Source: an uncultured Actinomycetes bacterium (GTDB lineage: Bacteria > Actinomycetota > Acidimicrobiia > Acidimicrobiales > RAAP-2). Taken from it: a stretch of DNA of 64,000 nucleotides. The notes beneath the pieces are model-generated. The model had not been told where the DNA came from. It worked only from the letters and a program-made list of their open reading frames with translations, and searched no databases. Made by a program: the position numbers and the translations under genes. The DNA is taken from positions 1 to 64,000 of the forward strand of contig CAIQUD010000054.1 of NCBI GenBank assembly GCA_903874965.1, given 5' to 3'. Shown here piece after piece: positions 7,612 through 17,132 of the stretch (position 1 is the stretch's first letter; each line of letters begins with the position of its first letter).

Positions 7612-7833
7612 ATGCCAACCTACGAGTACGCCTGCACCGCCTGTACTCATCGCTTTGAGATTGTTCACTCCATCAAGGATGACGCACTGAAGACATGTCC
7701 CGAGTGTGGTGGCGAACTTCGCAAGGTCTTCGGAACGCCTGGGATCGTCCTCAAAGGCGGAGGGTTCTACAAGACCGACAGCCGAGGAAGTACCAGTTCA
7801 TCCTCAACGTCGGAGAGTTCGTCGTCGGACTAA
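7612..7833 (+). CDS. FmdB-family zinc-ribbon protein
   Basis: A 73-residue protein starting MPTYEYACTACTHRFE. Two CxxC pairs (CTAC and CPEC) form the zinc ribbon typical of the FmdB regulatory-protein family. The body ends at GGFYKTDSRG and is followed by a Ser/Thr-rich tail. The family is widespread in actinobacteria; the FmdB prototype was linked to formamidase/amidase regulation, and its molecular function is otherwise unclear. The ATG has GAGG a few bases upstream. The 3' end overlaps the convergent tldE stop by four bases. Confidence 0.9.
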   Translation: MPTYEYACTACTHRFEIVHSIKDDALKTCPECGGELRKVFGTPGIVLKGGGFYKTDSRGSTSSSSTSESSSSD

Positions 7834-9185
7834 CTCCCCGACAGTGACATTTCTCCAATAGCGAGACTCTGTCCGGCAGCAATTCCCGGTAGCCACTCCA
7901 CGTCGCTGCCAATAGCGAGCACATTCGAGAGCATCTTCTGCAAGGTTGAAGCAACCGTTGCTTCCCTAAAAGGCTCGGCTAACTTTCCATCTCGAATGAG
8001 GAAACCCTCAGCGCCTACGGAGAAGTCGCCACTGACTGGGCTGACGCCAGAATGCACCCCAGAAATGCTTTGCACGTAGATTCCGTCTCCGACAGCTGAC
8101 AGCACCCCATCACGGTCGAGGGTTCCTGGTTCGAGGACGAGCGCCCTGCAACCAGGCCCAGGTGTTCCAGAGAATCCTCCCCGAACTGCCGATCCCGTCG
8201 ATGGTGCACCCGCACGACGTCCAGAGACCGTGTCGTAGACAAAGCCATTGAGCATGCCCGCAGTAATGAGCGAATTCTTCCTGCAGGCAAGACCTTCTCC
8301 GTCGAAGACTGATGCCCCATAGGCGCGGACATCCGTTGGGTCGTCGTAGAGCGTGACCATTGGCGAAGCGACAAGTTCACCAATGCGACCGGCAAAGAAC
8401 GACCTCCCCTTGACGACGGCTTCTCCACTGAGCGCTGCGGAAATGATCCCGAGGAGTTGAGCGACGACGCGTGGGTCAAAGACCGTCACACATTTCATGG
8501 AGGAAGGTTTGGTTGCACCCAGCATGGAAACTGCACGAGCAACCCCATCAGCTGCGGTCCCTTCGAGGTCAAGGGCCGCGAAGGATCTGCCGGCCGTGTA
8601 GCTATACCCCGTTTGGATTTCGTCACCATCACCTGCAATGACCTCTACTGAGGCAGAAGCCGAACTGCGGCGCGTCGTCGTTGCGATACCGGTGGTTGAT
8701 GCGAGCGCAACTTCAACTTCACTGTCGCCATAGTCCGCCGACCGAATGCCACGAACCTTCTTGGCAGACCGAACCAATTTCTCGAGTTCCATGGCAAAGG
8801 CGATTTTCGCTTCGGTCGTGACCGTCCTTATGGAAGGGTCGTAGAGATTGACGGCAGCAGGAGCCACGCCATCTGGCGAAGCGAATGCCACCGACGGATC
8901 CGGCGTTGCAAACTGTGCGTTGTCCCTCGCCGCAGCAATGGTTGCTTCGATGACCTCTGCGTCAAGTGAGCCCGCCCAGGCAAACCCAACCCGAGCTCCA
9001 TCGGGGGTTTCGTGGAGAATTCGAACACCAATGCCGGCTGAAGTTGCCGCTGCGAGTGACTCCACTTCGCCTTCGTAGACGCGTACTTCAGTCTCATTGC
9101 CTCGTGCAACGTAGACCTCCATGCCTTCGTTCTCCTTCGCGTAGGAGAGCAGTGTTGATGCCAGCGTTGCGAGATCGCCGCTCAT
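7830..9185 (-). CDS. pmbA: TldE/PmbA-family protease subunit
   Basis: A 451-residue TldD/PmbA family protein, the inactive partner of the TldD-TldE metalloprotease, which degrades unfolded peptides and matures some ribosomal peptides. The sequence has the family's N-terminal segment on peptide-modulating domains (VEVYEGEVESLA-like region), GELVASPMVTLYDD and a C-terminal GDFSVGAEGFLIRDG. It lacks the HExxxH motif, as expected for the E subunit. The ATG at 9185 overlaps the tldD stop as ATGA, so the longer track start at 9269 is rejected. The two subunits are translationally coupled. Confidence 0.9.
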   Translation of the reverse strand: MSGDLATLASTLLSYAKENEGMEVYVARGNETEVRVYEGEVESLAAATSAGIGVRILHETPDGARVGFAWAGSLDAEVIEATIAAARDNAQFATPDPSVAFASPDGVAPAAVNLYDPSIRTVTTEAKIAFAMELEKLVRSAKKVRGIRSADYGDSEVEVALASTTGIATTTRRSSASASVEVIAGDGDEIQTGYSYTAGRSFAALDLEGTAADGVARAVSMLGATKPSSMKCVTVFDPRVVAQLLGIISAALSGEAVVKGRSFFAGRIGELVASPMVTLYDDPTDVRAYGASVFDGEGLACRKNSLITAGMLNGFVYDTVSGRRAGAPSTGSAVRGGFSGTPGPGCRALVLEPGTLDRDGVLSAVGDGIYVQSISGVHSGVSPVSGDFSVGAEGFLIRDGKLAEPFREATVASTLQKMLSNVLAIGSDVEWLPGIAAGQSLAIGEMSLSGS

Positions 9186-10573
9186 GCCGTGCCTCCAACC
9201 GTGCAAGAAGTAATTCGCATCGTCGGCTGTCCACATCCAACAGGCACCTGTTGGCCATCCTTGCCACACGTGCCAACCGTCATTGAGAAGTCGTCGGCGA
9301 TTGCATCAATCCTCGCCAAGATCTCTGGTCCATTGCCAATGAGATTTGAATCACGAAGCGGTTCAGTCACCTCTCCGTTTTCAATGAGATAGGACTCGCT
9401 CGTCCCGAAAACAAAGTCGCCAGTCGCTGTGTCAACTTGGCCACCGCCAAGCTGGCGGACGTAGATCCCACGTTCCGTTGACGCAATGATGTCGTCCGCA
9501 CGTTCCTTGCCGGCCAAAAGGTAGGTGTTGGTCATTCGAACCATTGGGAGGTGTTGATAGCTCTGACGTCGTCCATTGCCTGCCGAGGAGCGACCAGTCT
9601 TGCGAGCTCGGAGGAAGTCCCACATGTAGTCCGTGAGCACGCCATCTTCAATCAACGTGTTCGATGAGGCCTTGGTCCCCTCATCATCAATGCGAGCAGT
9701 CCCCCACTCGCCACTCATGGTGGAATCGTCAACGAGCGTTACGCCGGGGCTCGCCACAAGTTGTCCAACCCGATGGGCATAGACCGAAGTGTCTTTGACA
9801 ATGAGATCAGCTTCGAGACCATGGCCACAGGCTTCATGGAACAAGATCCCACCACTTCCTCCGGCAAGCACGATTGGCAGTTCACCTGATGGGGCTGGGC
9901 GGGCCGACAACTTGGTCACGGCCTGATTTGCCGCCTTCTCTCCAAGGCGACGAACCACGTCTTCGCTAAGCACCTCGAAACCTTCCGTGCGAGCGAGCAC
10001 TTGATAGCCCGTCTGAAGACCGGTGTCTCCCATCGCGACTGCCATCACCATGAGCCGCACGCGAACCTGATCGTCCGTCTCAAAGACGCCATCAGTATTT
10101 GCCACGACGATCCGTCGTCGTGAGTCTCCGAATCCAACACTGACCTGCGCGATTCCACCCTCGACCGATCGGGCTGCATCATCAGCGGCGAAGAGCAGTT
10201 CGAGTTTGGCCTGCTTTGAAATGGTCTCAGGGAGAATCTGTGCCGTTGGCAACGAGAGACCATTCGACGAGAGGGCAACCGTTCTCGATGATCCTCCAGC
10301 GCGAGCAATTGACGCCGCAGCAGCAACTGCTTCGAGCAGTGCCGCCTCACTGAAATCTGCAGTGTGTGCAAAGCCAACAGTTTCGCCAACCACAACTCGA
10401 ATGCCAACGCCTCGATCTCGACCAGAGGACAATTCCTCGACGCGCCGGTCATCAAGGGAAGCCCCGGTCGTCGATCGATCCTCTGCGAAGATCTCCGCCC
10501 ACTCTCCACCTCGATCGAGCGCAGCTTGGAGGACGCGTTGAGCCAAATCTGGAGTGAGGAGGGCAGTCGACAT
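9182..10573 (-). CDS. tldD: TldD metalloprotease subunit
   Basis: A 463-residue protein with the catalytic zinc motif HEACGHGLEAD (HExxxH, near residue 246), the preceding GGSGGILF strand and the C-terminal GDFVFGTSESYLIENG block typical of TldD. TldD and TldE form a heterodimeric protease acting on unstructured peptides. The ATG at 10573 (MSTALLTPDL) is chosen over the longer track ORF because a TACGCT -10 lies seven bases upstream, giving a leaderless start, and because the extra N-terminal residues are unlike the family. The divergent MFS gene starts only 18 bases away. Confidence 0.93.
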   Translation of the reverse strand: MSTALLTPDLAQRVLQAALDRGGEWAEIFAEDRSTTGASLDDRRVEELSSGRDRGVGIRVVVGETVGFAHTADFSEAALLEAVAAAASIARAGGSSRTVALSSNGLSLPTAQILPETISKQAKLELLFAADDAARSVEGGIAQVSVGFGDSRRRIVVANTDGVFETDDQVRVRLMVMAVAMGDTGLQTGYQVLARTEGFEVLSEDVVRRLGEKAANQAVTKLSARPAPSGELPIVLAGGSGGILFHEACGHGLEADLIVKDTSVYAHRVGQLVASPGVTLVDDSTMSGEWGTARIDDEGTKASSNTLIEDGVLTDYMWDFLRARKTGRSSAGNGRRQSYQHLPMVRMTNTYLLAGKERADDIIASTERGIYVRQLGGGQVDTATGDFVFGTSESYLIENGEVTEPLRDSNLIGNGPEILARIDAIADDFSMTVGTCGKDGQQVPVGCGQPTMRITSCTVGGTA

Positions 10574-10579
10574 GAGCGG

Positions 10580-10586
10580 TAGCGTA
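10580..10586. promoter_or_regulatory. Shared symmetric -10 (TAGCGTA) for divergent tldD and MFS gene
   Basis: On the plus strand TAGCGT is followed by six bases and the MFS ATG (10592). On the minus strand TACGCT, one base offset, is followed by seven bases and the tldD ATG (10573). One heptamer thus appears to give two overlapping -10 elements and two leaderless transcripts. Confidence 0.65.
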
Positions 10587-10591
10587 GCGCC

Positions 10592-11839
10592 ATGTCCCAG
10601 CCAGATCCACGTCTGGCGACGGCCACAAGAAGTCGGGTTGCATGGCTCATCCCAACGGCATTCTTCGCTCTCGGAGGCTTCTGGGGGTCGTGGAATGCCT
10701 CCCTTGCTGGAGTGCAGTCGCACTTTCATCTCTCGAACACCAATCTCGGAATTCTTCTCGCTATTGGCGTCTCAGTTGGAGCAATCACCGGAGCCGCTGC
10801 CTCACACATTGGACGCCGTGCACGCCCAGTTCATCTCCTCGCGGTCATTCTGCTGATTTGGGGCATCTTGCTCCTTCCGCTCGCAGGTGAGCACCGATTT
10901 GTTTGGTTTGCGCTCTCGTTCACCGCCGTCCAAATCGTCATGGGCGCCGTTGATTCAGTGATGAATGTTGGTGCCACCGCAGCGCTTGCTGGACGTCCCG
11001 GCGCCTTGGTCAGGTTCCACGCAATCTTCAATGTCGGCGCAATGGCCGGTGCACTCGGTACTGGTTTGACGGCGACCGCCGGAAATGGCGGAAGCCTCCT
11101 GTGGACCTGGCTCGCCGTTGGCTTACTCGTGGCTACCGGTCTTTGGGCGATCACTGAACGAAACGCACTTGACCCTCGGCTTGCCACCAATGTCCACGTC
11201 GGACTCCCGAGCCCAACCGCCGACATGGATCTGTATGAAGAGACCTCACGCGATGGTTCAATTTTCGAAATCTTGCGTCGAGATCGCCTCGTAGGGCTCC
11301 TCGTGATCTTTGCTGCAGCTGCCCTCGTAGAAGGAGGAGTGTTTACCTGGGGCGTGCTGTATCTCAGGACTGAGCTGCACATTGGTTTGCTCGTTGGTGC
11401 CTCGGCGTATGCGCTCGGCAACCTCGTTGCCGGACTCGGACGGGTGCTCGGTGCGCCACTCATTGGAACAAGGACACCACTTCGTGCGCTTGCTGTCGGA
11501 AGTGTGGTCACTGGCGTTGGATTGTTGATCGAAGCACACACCCACATTGAGGCCCTCGCCGCAGCGATGCTTGCGCTGACCGCGGCGGGCGTCAGCCTCA
11601 ATTGGCCGCTACTCATGGCAGACGTCGCCGCCCGTTCATCGTCGCCCAGTTCGTCGGTTGGAGCTTTTACCGCAGCCGGTTATCTCGGTTGGGTCGCCGG
11701 GGCACCACTCATCGGCATCGTTGCAGACCAGTGGTCGCTGTCGGCTGGCATTACTGGGGTCGCGTTGCTTGCCTTCATCATTGCCTTGGCCGCAACGGGG
11801 CTCATCAGGCGGGACGCAATTGCCGGGCGTCGGGACTAG
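10592..11839 (+). CDS. Major facilitator superfamily transporter (YbjJ/sugar-permease-like)
   Basis: A 415-residue membrane protein with about twelve hydrophobic segments. The first follows a short basic N-terminus (RSRVAWLIPTAFFALGGFWGSWNA). A conserved GAAASHIGRRARP loop after TM2 is the MFS motif A position, and a longer hydrophilic loop around residues 185-220 separates the two halves. It resembles the YbjJ/FucP-like branch of MFS proteins, but the substrate cannot be deduced. The start codon is the ATG six bases after TAGCGT, so the transcript is probably leaderless. dxs follows 28 bases downstream. Confidence 0.85.
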   Translation: MSQPDPRLATATRSRVAWLIPTAFFALGGFWGSWNASLAGVQSHFHLSNTNLGILLAIGVSVGAITGAAASHIGRRARPVHLLAVILLIWGILLLPLAGEHRFVWFALSFTAVQIVMGAVDSVMNVGATAALAGRPGALVRFHAIFNVGAMAGALGTGLTATAGNGGSLLWTWLAVGLLVATGLWAITERNALDPRLATNVHVGLPSPTADMDLYEETSRDGSIFEILRRDRLVGLLVIFAAAALVEGGVFTWGVLYLRTELHIGLLVGASAYALGNLVAGLGRVLGAPLIGTRTPLRALAVGSVVTGVGLLIEAHTHIEALAAAMLALTAAGVSLNWPLLMADVAARSSSPSSSVGAFTAAGYLGWVAGAPLIGIVADQWSLSAGITGVALLAFIIALAATGLIRRDAIAGRRD

Positions 11840-11867
11840 CGTAGAAGTGACCTCTTTGGAGCCGCCC

Positions 11868-13817
11868 GTGCTGTTGCCGACGATTGAAACGCCCGCAGAC
11901 CTCAAGAACCTTTCCTACGAGCAGCTTGACGAACTCGCTGAAGAGATTCGTTCGTTCATTGTCTCTACGGTCACGACGACAGGTGGGCACCTTGGCTCGA
12001 ACCTTGGTGTCGTGGAGTTGACCCTCGCACTCCACCGGGTCTTCCAGAGTCCGAAAGACGCAATTCTCTGGGACACCGGCCACCAGGCCTATGTGCACAA
12101 ACTCGTCACCGGTCGTCGCTATGGATTTCGAGACCTTCGAAAGCCTGGTGGACTCTCGGGCTATCCGAACCGCCATGAGTCCGAACACGACTGGATCGAA
12201 AACAGCCACGCCTCACCGGTGCTCTCGTATGCACATGGCCTCGCAACCGCCTGGCGCCTCGACGGATCAGATTCACCGACTGGTGGAAATCGGCGGGTTG
12301 TGGCCGTCATTGGCGACGGTGCGCTCACCGGTGGGATGGCTTACGAGGCGCTGAATAATCTCGGGCACTCAGGCACCAAGGTTCTCGTCGTGCTCAATGA
12401 CAATGGTCGGAGTTACGCACCGACGGTTTCCCACCTCTCGAGTTCCCTCACCCAGATTCGGCTCAACCACACCTATCTGCAGACAAGAGACCGCTTGCGG
12501 AATCTCTTGAAGGACATTCCGCGAGTTGGTGACCTTGCCTACTCCTCGGTCTCGGGACTGACGACCGCCATCCGTGAAGCCATCACGCCACGCACCTTCT
12601 TCGAGGCCCTCGGAGTTCGGTATGCCGGCCCAATTGATGGCCATGACATCCGAGCCCTCGAACAGGCAATGCGAGGAGCGCAGGAATGGGACGGCCCAAT
12701 GGTGCTGCACGTCCTCACGCAGAAGGGTCGCGGCTATGCGCCGGCCGAAGAAGACGATCTGCAACGACTTCATGACTACAAAGTCGGACGTGCCCAAACA
12801 GCGCTCAATGATGATGCTGAAGGTCTCGATCCGAAACCACCATCAGCGACCTACACCGACGCTTTCTCGCAAGCGCTGTTGGCCGCGGGTTCGGTGAATG
12901 ATTCGGTCGTCGCGTTAACCGCAGCCATGATGGGGCCAACGGGGCTCCTCCCCTTCAACGAGGCATTTCCGAAGCGTTGTTTTGACGTCGGAATTGCTGA
13001 AAGCCATGCCGTCACTGCTGCAGCGGGAATGGCGATGGGCGGACTCCGCCCTGTTGTTGCGGTGTACTCAACGTTCTTTACGAGAGCCTTCGACCAAGCG
13101 AACTTAGATGTTGCCCTGCATGGCCAGCCCGTGGTGTTTGCCTTCGACCGAGCAGGGATCACCGGCGACGATGGAGCGAGTCACCACGGAGTACTCGACC
13201 TCGCGCTCTCCTGTTCGATTCCAGGCATGACGGTGTTCGCTCCTTCCTCTGCGGAAGAAGTTGCTCCGATGCTTGAAACAGCATTGTCACTAGAAGGTCC
13301 GGCAACCATCCGCTTCCCAAAGACACCGGCCCGTCACGTAACTCCCGACCAAGTTGGCTCGGGCCTCGAGGCAAGGCTCGTGCGAGTTGGCGACGGAACC
13401 GTCTGCTTCCTTGGTATTGGCAAGCTCCTGGATGCGTGTGAAGAAGCGGCGGGACTCCTTGAGCACCATGGCATCAGTGCGACCGTTTGGGACCCACGTG
13501 TTGTTGCACCCGCTGACCCAGTGATGCTCGCCGATGCTGCTCGCCATCAACTTGTGGTGACCGTTGAAGACGGCATCCGACTCGGTGGTGCAGGCACCCA
13601 TCTCATCGATGGCGTCGAACTCACCGCACGCAGTTCAGGCGCCCTTCCTCCGTCGTCGATGACCCTCGGTGTGCCAAAGGCCTTTCTCGCTCATGGAAAG
13701 CCCGATGAAATTTTGGCTGGCCTTGGACTCGATGGGGACGGTCTTGCTGCAACGGTCTTGGCCGCGATGACCGGAGCACCGCTTCCGACGGTTCCGCTCG
13801 CCGGACTCGAACACTGA
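11868..13817 (+). CDS. dxs: 1-deoxy-D-xylulose-5-phosphate synthase
   Basis: A 649-residue thiamine-diphosphate enzyme catalysing the first step of the MEP isoprenoid pathway from pyruvate and glyceraldehyde-3-phosphate. The N-terminal TTGGHLGSNLGVVELTLALH, the ThDP motif GDGALTGGMAYEALNN and the central DRAGITGDDGASHHGVLD are diagnostic. The GTG at 11868 is chosen because MLLPTIETPADL aligns with the start of mycobacterial Dxs and because GGAG lies eight bases upstream; the track ORF is extended into the MFS gene. A TAGCGT hexamer overlapping the MFS stop codon (11837-11842) may drive it, otherwise it is read from the MFS promoter. Confidence 0.95.
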   Translation: MLLPTIETPADLKNLSYEQLDELAEEIRSFIVSTVTTTGGHLGSNLGVVELTLALHRVFQSPKDAILWDTGHQAYVHKLVTGRRYGFRDLRKPGGLSGYPNRHESEHDWIENSHASPVLSYAHGLATAWRLDGSDSPTGGNRRVVAVIGDGALTGGMAYEALNNLGHSGTKVLVVLNDNGRSYAPTVSHLSSSLTQIRLNHTYLQTRDRLRNLLKDIPRVGDLAYSSVSGLTTAIREAITPRTFFEALGVRYAGPIDGHDIRALEQAMRGAQEWDGPMVLHVLTQKGRGYAPAEEDDLQRLHDYKVGRAQTALNDDAEGLDPKPPSATYTDAFSQALLAAGSVNDSVVALTAAMMGPTGLLPFNEAFPKRCFDVGIAESHAVTAAAGMAMGGLRPVVAVYSTFFTRAFDQANLDVALHGQPVVFAFDRAGITGDDGASHHGVLDLALSCSIPGMTVFAPSSAEEVAPMLETALSLEGPATIRFPKTPARHVTPDQVGSGLEARLVRVGDGTVCFLGIGKLLDACEEAAGLLEHHGISATVWDPRVVAPADPVMLADAARHQLVVTVEDGIRLGGAGTHLIDGVELTARSSGALPPSSMTLGVPKAFLAHGKPDEILAGLGLDGDGLAATVLAAMTGAPLPTVPLAGLEH

Positions 13818-13827
13818 CCATCACTCG

Positions 13828-14331
13828 ATGGCCGTCTCAACTCCCCGAGCAACCGGCATCGATGAAGGCTTAGCCAACACCCTGATCGCCTATCTCGACG
13901 CGTTCCGCTCGCAACTCATCGAAGGTGTCCAGTCGCTCGATGAAGCAACCCAGCGGAAACGAGCAGTGCCGTCTGGTTGGACACCGATCCAATTGCTGGT
14001 GCACCTGACCTTTGTTGAACGCAGGTGGATTGAATGGGGATTCGAAGGCATCCCCATGGACGATCCATTTGGCGACCATCGTGACGAGAAGTGGTTTGTC
14101 CCGAACGACATTGCCTTGGACGTACTCGTAGCCGAGCTCATGCAGCAAGGCGTCCACACTTCATCGGTGTTTCGATCAGTCCCACTCTCGACCATTGGAG
14201 CAGAGAGCCCGCGATGGCGGGGCGCAAATCCTCCAACCCTTGAGCGGATTGCGCTCCATCTCATGGGTGAATATGCCCGCCATCTCGGCCATCTCGACAT
14301 CGTCGTCGAACAGGCGACAGCCGCCCTCTAG
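13828..14331 (+). CDS. DinB-fold protein (DUF664-like)
   Basis: A 167-residue protein of the DinB/mycothiol-transferase four-helix fold. It shows the pattern SGWTPIQLLVHLTFVERRWIEWG with a metal-ligand histidine, and the C-terminal HLMGEYARHLGHLDIV containing the HxxH-type ligands. Such proteins often use mycothiol or another low-molecular-weight thiol. It begins 11 bases after dxs and is probably co-transcribed with it. The specific function is unknown. Confidence 0.8.
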   Translation: MAVSTPRATGIDEGLANTLIAYLDAFRSQLIEGVQSLDEATQRKRAVPSGWTPIQLLVHLTFVERRWIEWGFEGIPMDDPFGDHRDEKWFVPNDIALDVLVAELMQQGVHTSSVFRSVPLSTIGAESPRWRGANPPTLERIALHLMGEYARHLGHLDIVVEQATAAL

Positions 14332-15437
14332 AAGGTCAGGACGCCGCGCGCAACGGTTCCGGTGTGCATGGCATCAACGACGGTCTGGAACTCTTCAAGT
14401 GGCGTCTTGAGCGAAACGAGCTCATCGAGGAGGAGTTGGCCTGACTGGTAGAGGTCGACCATGAGCTTCACGTCGTGATGCGGACGTGCCGATCCATACC
14501 TGCAGCCGAGGAGGCCGCGATCGATGTAGGCAAGGGCGTTGATGTCAACCGACACCTCACTCCCGCGAGGCGGGATACCAATAGCAACGGCATTGCCACC
14601 CCAGTCGAGACAGTCGAGCGCGCTCCGGAGCACGGCCGGGTGACCAACACAGTCAAAGGCCCACGTCACGCCACCAAGAGGGAAGAGGGCGCCCCATGCA
14701 TGCTCGCTTGACATGGGAACGGCCGCTCGAACCGCAGCGGCGGCGTCGATACCTTCTCCAGCCAAGACGAAGTCCGTTGCACCGAACTGACGAGCGAGCG
14801 CTTCTTTTCCGGGAACCGTGTCGACGGCAACAATCTTTGTCGCTCCAGCGATCTTGAGGCCTTGAATGACGTTGAGCCCAACGCCACCGACACCAAAGAC
14901 CGCCGACGTCTCACCTGGGCGAACCTTGGCCCGGTTGAGTACCGCCCCAACGCCGGTGAGCACTCCGCAGCCAATGAGGCACGCGGACGTGAAGGGAATG
15001 GAATCTGGAATCTTGACGACCTGGACCTCAGAAACAATCGTGTACTCCGCAAACACCGAAACGGCAGCGAAGTTCGAAGCTGGCTCACCTTTGTAGGTGA
15101 ATGGCGTCGAAATATTGCCAAGGGACGCCATGCACCACGTCGGGTGGCCGGTTGAGCATGCTCGACAGACACCGCAACTTGCGAGGGTGGCAATGACGAC
15201 ATGGTCGCCGACCTTGACGGACTTCACGCTTGAGCCAACGGCCTCAACAATGCCGGCACCCTCGTGGCCGAGCACTGCTGGGGGCTTCCACGGAATGGTT
15301 CCATTCATCACCGAGAGGTCGGAGTGGCATACACCAGCTGCTTCAACCTTCACCTTGACTTGCGTTGGGCCTGGATCGGCAATGCCGAGTTCGTTCGTGA
15401 CCTCAACTCCATCACCGGTATAGACAATGCCGCGCAT
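14328..15437 (-). CDS. Zinc-dependent alcohol dehydrogenase (MDR family)
   Basis: A 369-residue medium-chain dehydrogenase/reductase. GVCHSDL and GHEGAGIVEAVG are catalytic zinc segments. A structural-zinc-like cysteine cluster (CGVCRACSTGHPTWC) lies around residue 90, and the nucleotide-binding motif is GVGGVGLNVIQG. It is closest in look to mycobacterial and Rxyl_3153-type alcohol dehydrogenases acting on primary alcohols. The ATG at 15437 has AGGGGGG a few bases upstream. It lies ten bases downstream of the acyl-CoA synthetase gene, so it may be the last gene of the steroid-type operon. The 3' end overlaps the convergent DinB gene by four bases. Confidence 0.9.
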   Translation of the reverse strand: MRGIVYTGDGVEVTNELGIADPGPTQVKVKVEAAGVCHSDLSVMNGTIPWKPPAVLGHEGAGIVEAVGSSVKSVKVGDHVVIATLASCGVCRACSTGHPTWCMASLGNISTPFTYKGEPASNFAAVSVFAEYTIVSEVQVVKIPDSIPFTSACLIGCGVLTGVGAVLNRAKVRPGETSAVFGVGGVGLNVIQGLKIAGATKIVAVDTVPGKEALARQFGATDFVLAGEGIDAAAAVRAAVPMSSEHAWGALFPLGGVTWAFDCVGHPAVLRSALDCLDWGGNAVAIGIPPRGSEVSVDINALAYIDRGLLGCRYGSARPHHDVKLMVDLYQSGQLLLDELVSLKTPLEEFQTVVDAMHTGTVARGVLTF

Positions 15438-15446
15438 GGTTCCCCC

Positions 15447-17132
15447 CTACTTCGTGAAGACCGGGTCGTTCCCGGCCGCGAACTGTAAACGCAATTCTCG
15501 CTTCAACACCTTGCCACTTGCGTTGAGCGGAAGACTATCGACGAACACAAGGTACCGGGGCACCTTGTAGTTGGCCATTCGATCACTGGCGAATTGGAGC
15601 AGCGTCGTTGCAAGTGCTGCAGTTGGCTCGTCGGCGGTCACGACATACGCGCACCCAACTTCACCCATTCGCTCGTCGGGCACACCGAGAACGGCGACCT
15701 GCGAGATCGCTGCATGCTGACGAAGCGACGCTTCAATCTCTGCCGGGTAGGCATTGAACCCACCAACGACGTACATGTCCTTGAGGCGATCGGTGATGAC
15801 GATGTTGCCGCCAGCATCCATGGTGGCGATATCACCGGTGTGGAGAAATCCCTCGGCATCAATCGTCTCTGCGGTCGCTGCCTCATTGGCGAAATAGCCC
15901 TGCATGACGTTGTAACCCCGAACAATGAGTTCACCTGGCACACCACGCTCGACTTCATTCCCGCTGAGGTCGACAATTCGAACCTCGACCTCTGGGATCG
16001 CTCGCCCAGAGGTCGCTGCAATGAGCTCAGGAGGATCACCAGCTCGGCACATGGTCACGACGCCAGTTGCTTCCGTGAGTCCATAGGCAGTGAGCACGGT
16101 CTCGACGCCAAGGCGGTCTCGAAGTGCTTCGACGAGTTCAACGGGAACGAGGGCAGCTCCAGTCACGACCAGGCGAAGCGAGGACAACTCGGCGTCAGCG
16201 TCCGGGTCGGCCAACAGCGACTGGAACAGCGTTGGTGGTCCAGGGAGGACGGTGATCTGCTCTGCTGCAAGGTGAGACCGCACAATGGCTACGTCAAAGA
16301 CGGGCTCTGGGTACATGGTCGCTCCAGTCATGAGCGACGCGAGGAGCCCTGCCTTGTAGCCAAAGGTATGGAAGAACGGGTTGACGATCTGATAGCGGTC
16401 TCCAGATCGAAGTCCAACGATGCTTGCCCACGTCGCAAAGGTTCGAAGTGTCTGCGCATGGGTCGTTGCGACCCCTTTTGGATGGCCCGTCGTTCCTGAC
16501 GTGAAGACGAGATCACCAAGATCAGTCGGAAGGACCGCCTGTCGAGCACTCGTAACCTTCGATGCCTCTACCTCGCTTCCGCTGGCAAGGAGTTGCGAAA
16601 ATGCCTGCACGCGAATTCCGTCAGGAATGGTCGTCGCCTTGCCCTTGAGCAGGACAATCTGTGACAAATCGCCCAGATCTTCACCAATGAGCATGGCTGG
16701 ATAGTCGAACCCAAGGAAACCTTCAACGGTGACGAGAAGCTCAATACCGGCGTTTCGCAAAATGTAGGCAGCCTCGCTACCTTTGAATCGAGTGTTGAGC
16801 GGAACCAGCACGCCACCAATGGACGTAATCCCTAGAGCAGCGACCATCCACTCGAGACAATTGGGTGCCCAAATACCGACGCGCTGCCCCCTCGTTACTC
16901 CCTGAGCCAAGAATCCCGCTGCTGCTTCGTCAACTCGGAGCCCGAGCTCTTTGTAGGTCAGGCGAGTGGCACCGCCAGCGTCATCAAGGCCTTCAACGAC
17001 GGCAACCAACGACCCAAACTCTTGAACGGCATTCGCGAGGAGTCCCGGCAGCGTTTGAAATTGGAGGTCACCGCGCGGATCCTCTTCGCCCCCGAAGGTC
17101 ACGTCGCCATCATCCCAATCGAACTTGCTCAT
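15447..17132 (-). CDS. fadD3: Acyl-CoA synthetase, FadD3-like (HIP-CoA ligase candidate)
   Basis: A 561-residue AMP-dependent acyl-CoA synthetase. It has the P-loop TSGTTGHPKG (around residue 210), TAYGLTEATG, LHTGDIATMDAGG, ITDRLKDMYVVGGFNAYPAEIE and the C-terminal NASGKVLKRE lysine. Segments such as INP(F)FHTFGYKAGLLA and VLPGPPTLFQSLL are very like mycobacterial FadD3, which activates the steroid C/D-ring intermediate HIP (methylhexahydroindanedione propionate). Its neighbours are close homologues of IpdF and FadE30, which supports that role. The ATG at 17132 overlaps the ipdF stop as ATGA, so the longer track start is rejected. Substrate assignment is inference. Confidence 0.85.
   Translation of the reverse strand: MSKFDWDDGDVTFGGEEDPRGDLQFQTLPGLLANAVQEFGSLVAVVEGLDDAGGATRLTYKELGLRVDEAAAGFLAQGVTRGQRVGIWAPNCLEWMVAALGITSIGGVLVPLNTRFKGSEAAYILRNAGIELLVTVEGFLGFDYPAMLIGEDLGDLSQIVLLKGKATTIPDGIRVQAFSQLLASGSEVEASKVTSARQAVLPTDLGDLVFTSGTTGHPKGVATTHAQTLRTFATWASIVGLRSGDRYQIVNPFFHTFGYKAGLLASLMTGATMYPEPVFDVAIVRSHLAAEQITVLPGPPTLFQSLLADPDADAELSSLRLVVTGAALVPVELVEALRDRLGVETVLTAYGLTEATGVVTMCRAGDPPELIAATSGRAIPEVEVRIVDLSGNEVERGVPGELIVRGYNVMQGYFANEAATAETIDAEGFLHTGDIATMDAGGNIVITDRLKDMYVVGGFNAYPAEIEASLRQHAAISQVAVLGVPDERMGEVGCAYVVTADEPTAALATTLLQFASDRMANYKVPRYLVFVDSLPLNASGKVLKRELRLQFAAGNDPVFTK

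Noticed and set aside
15594-16499. 301-codon plus-strand ORF
   Set aside because: It is antisense to the FadD3-like gene, which has all acyl-CoA synthetase motifs.
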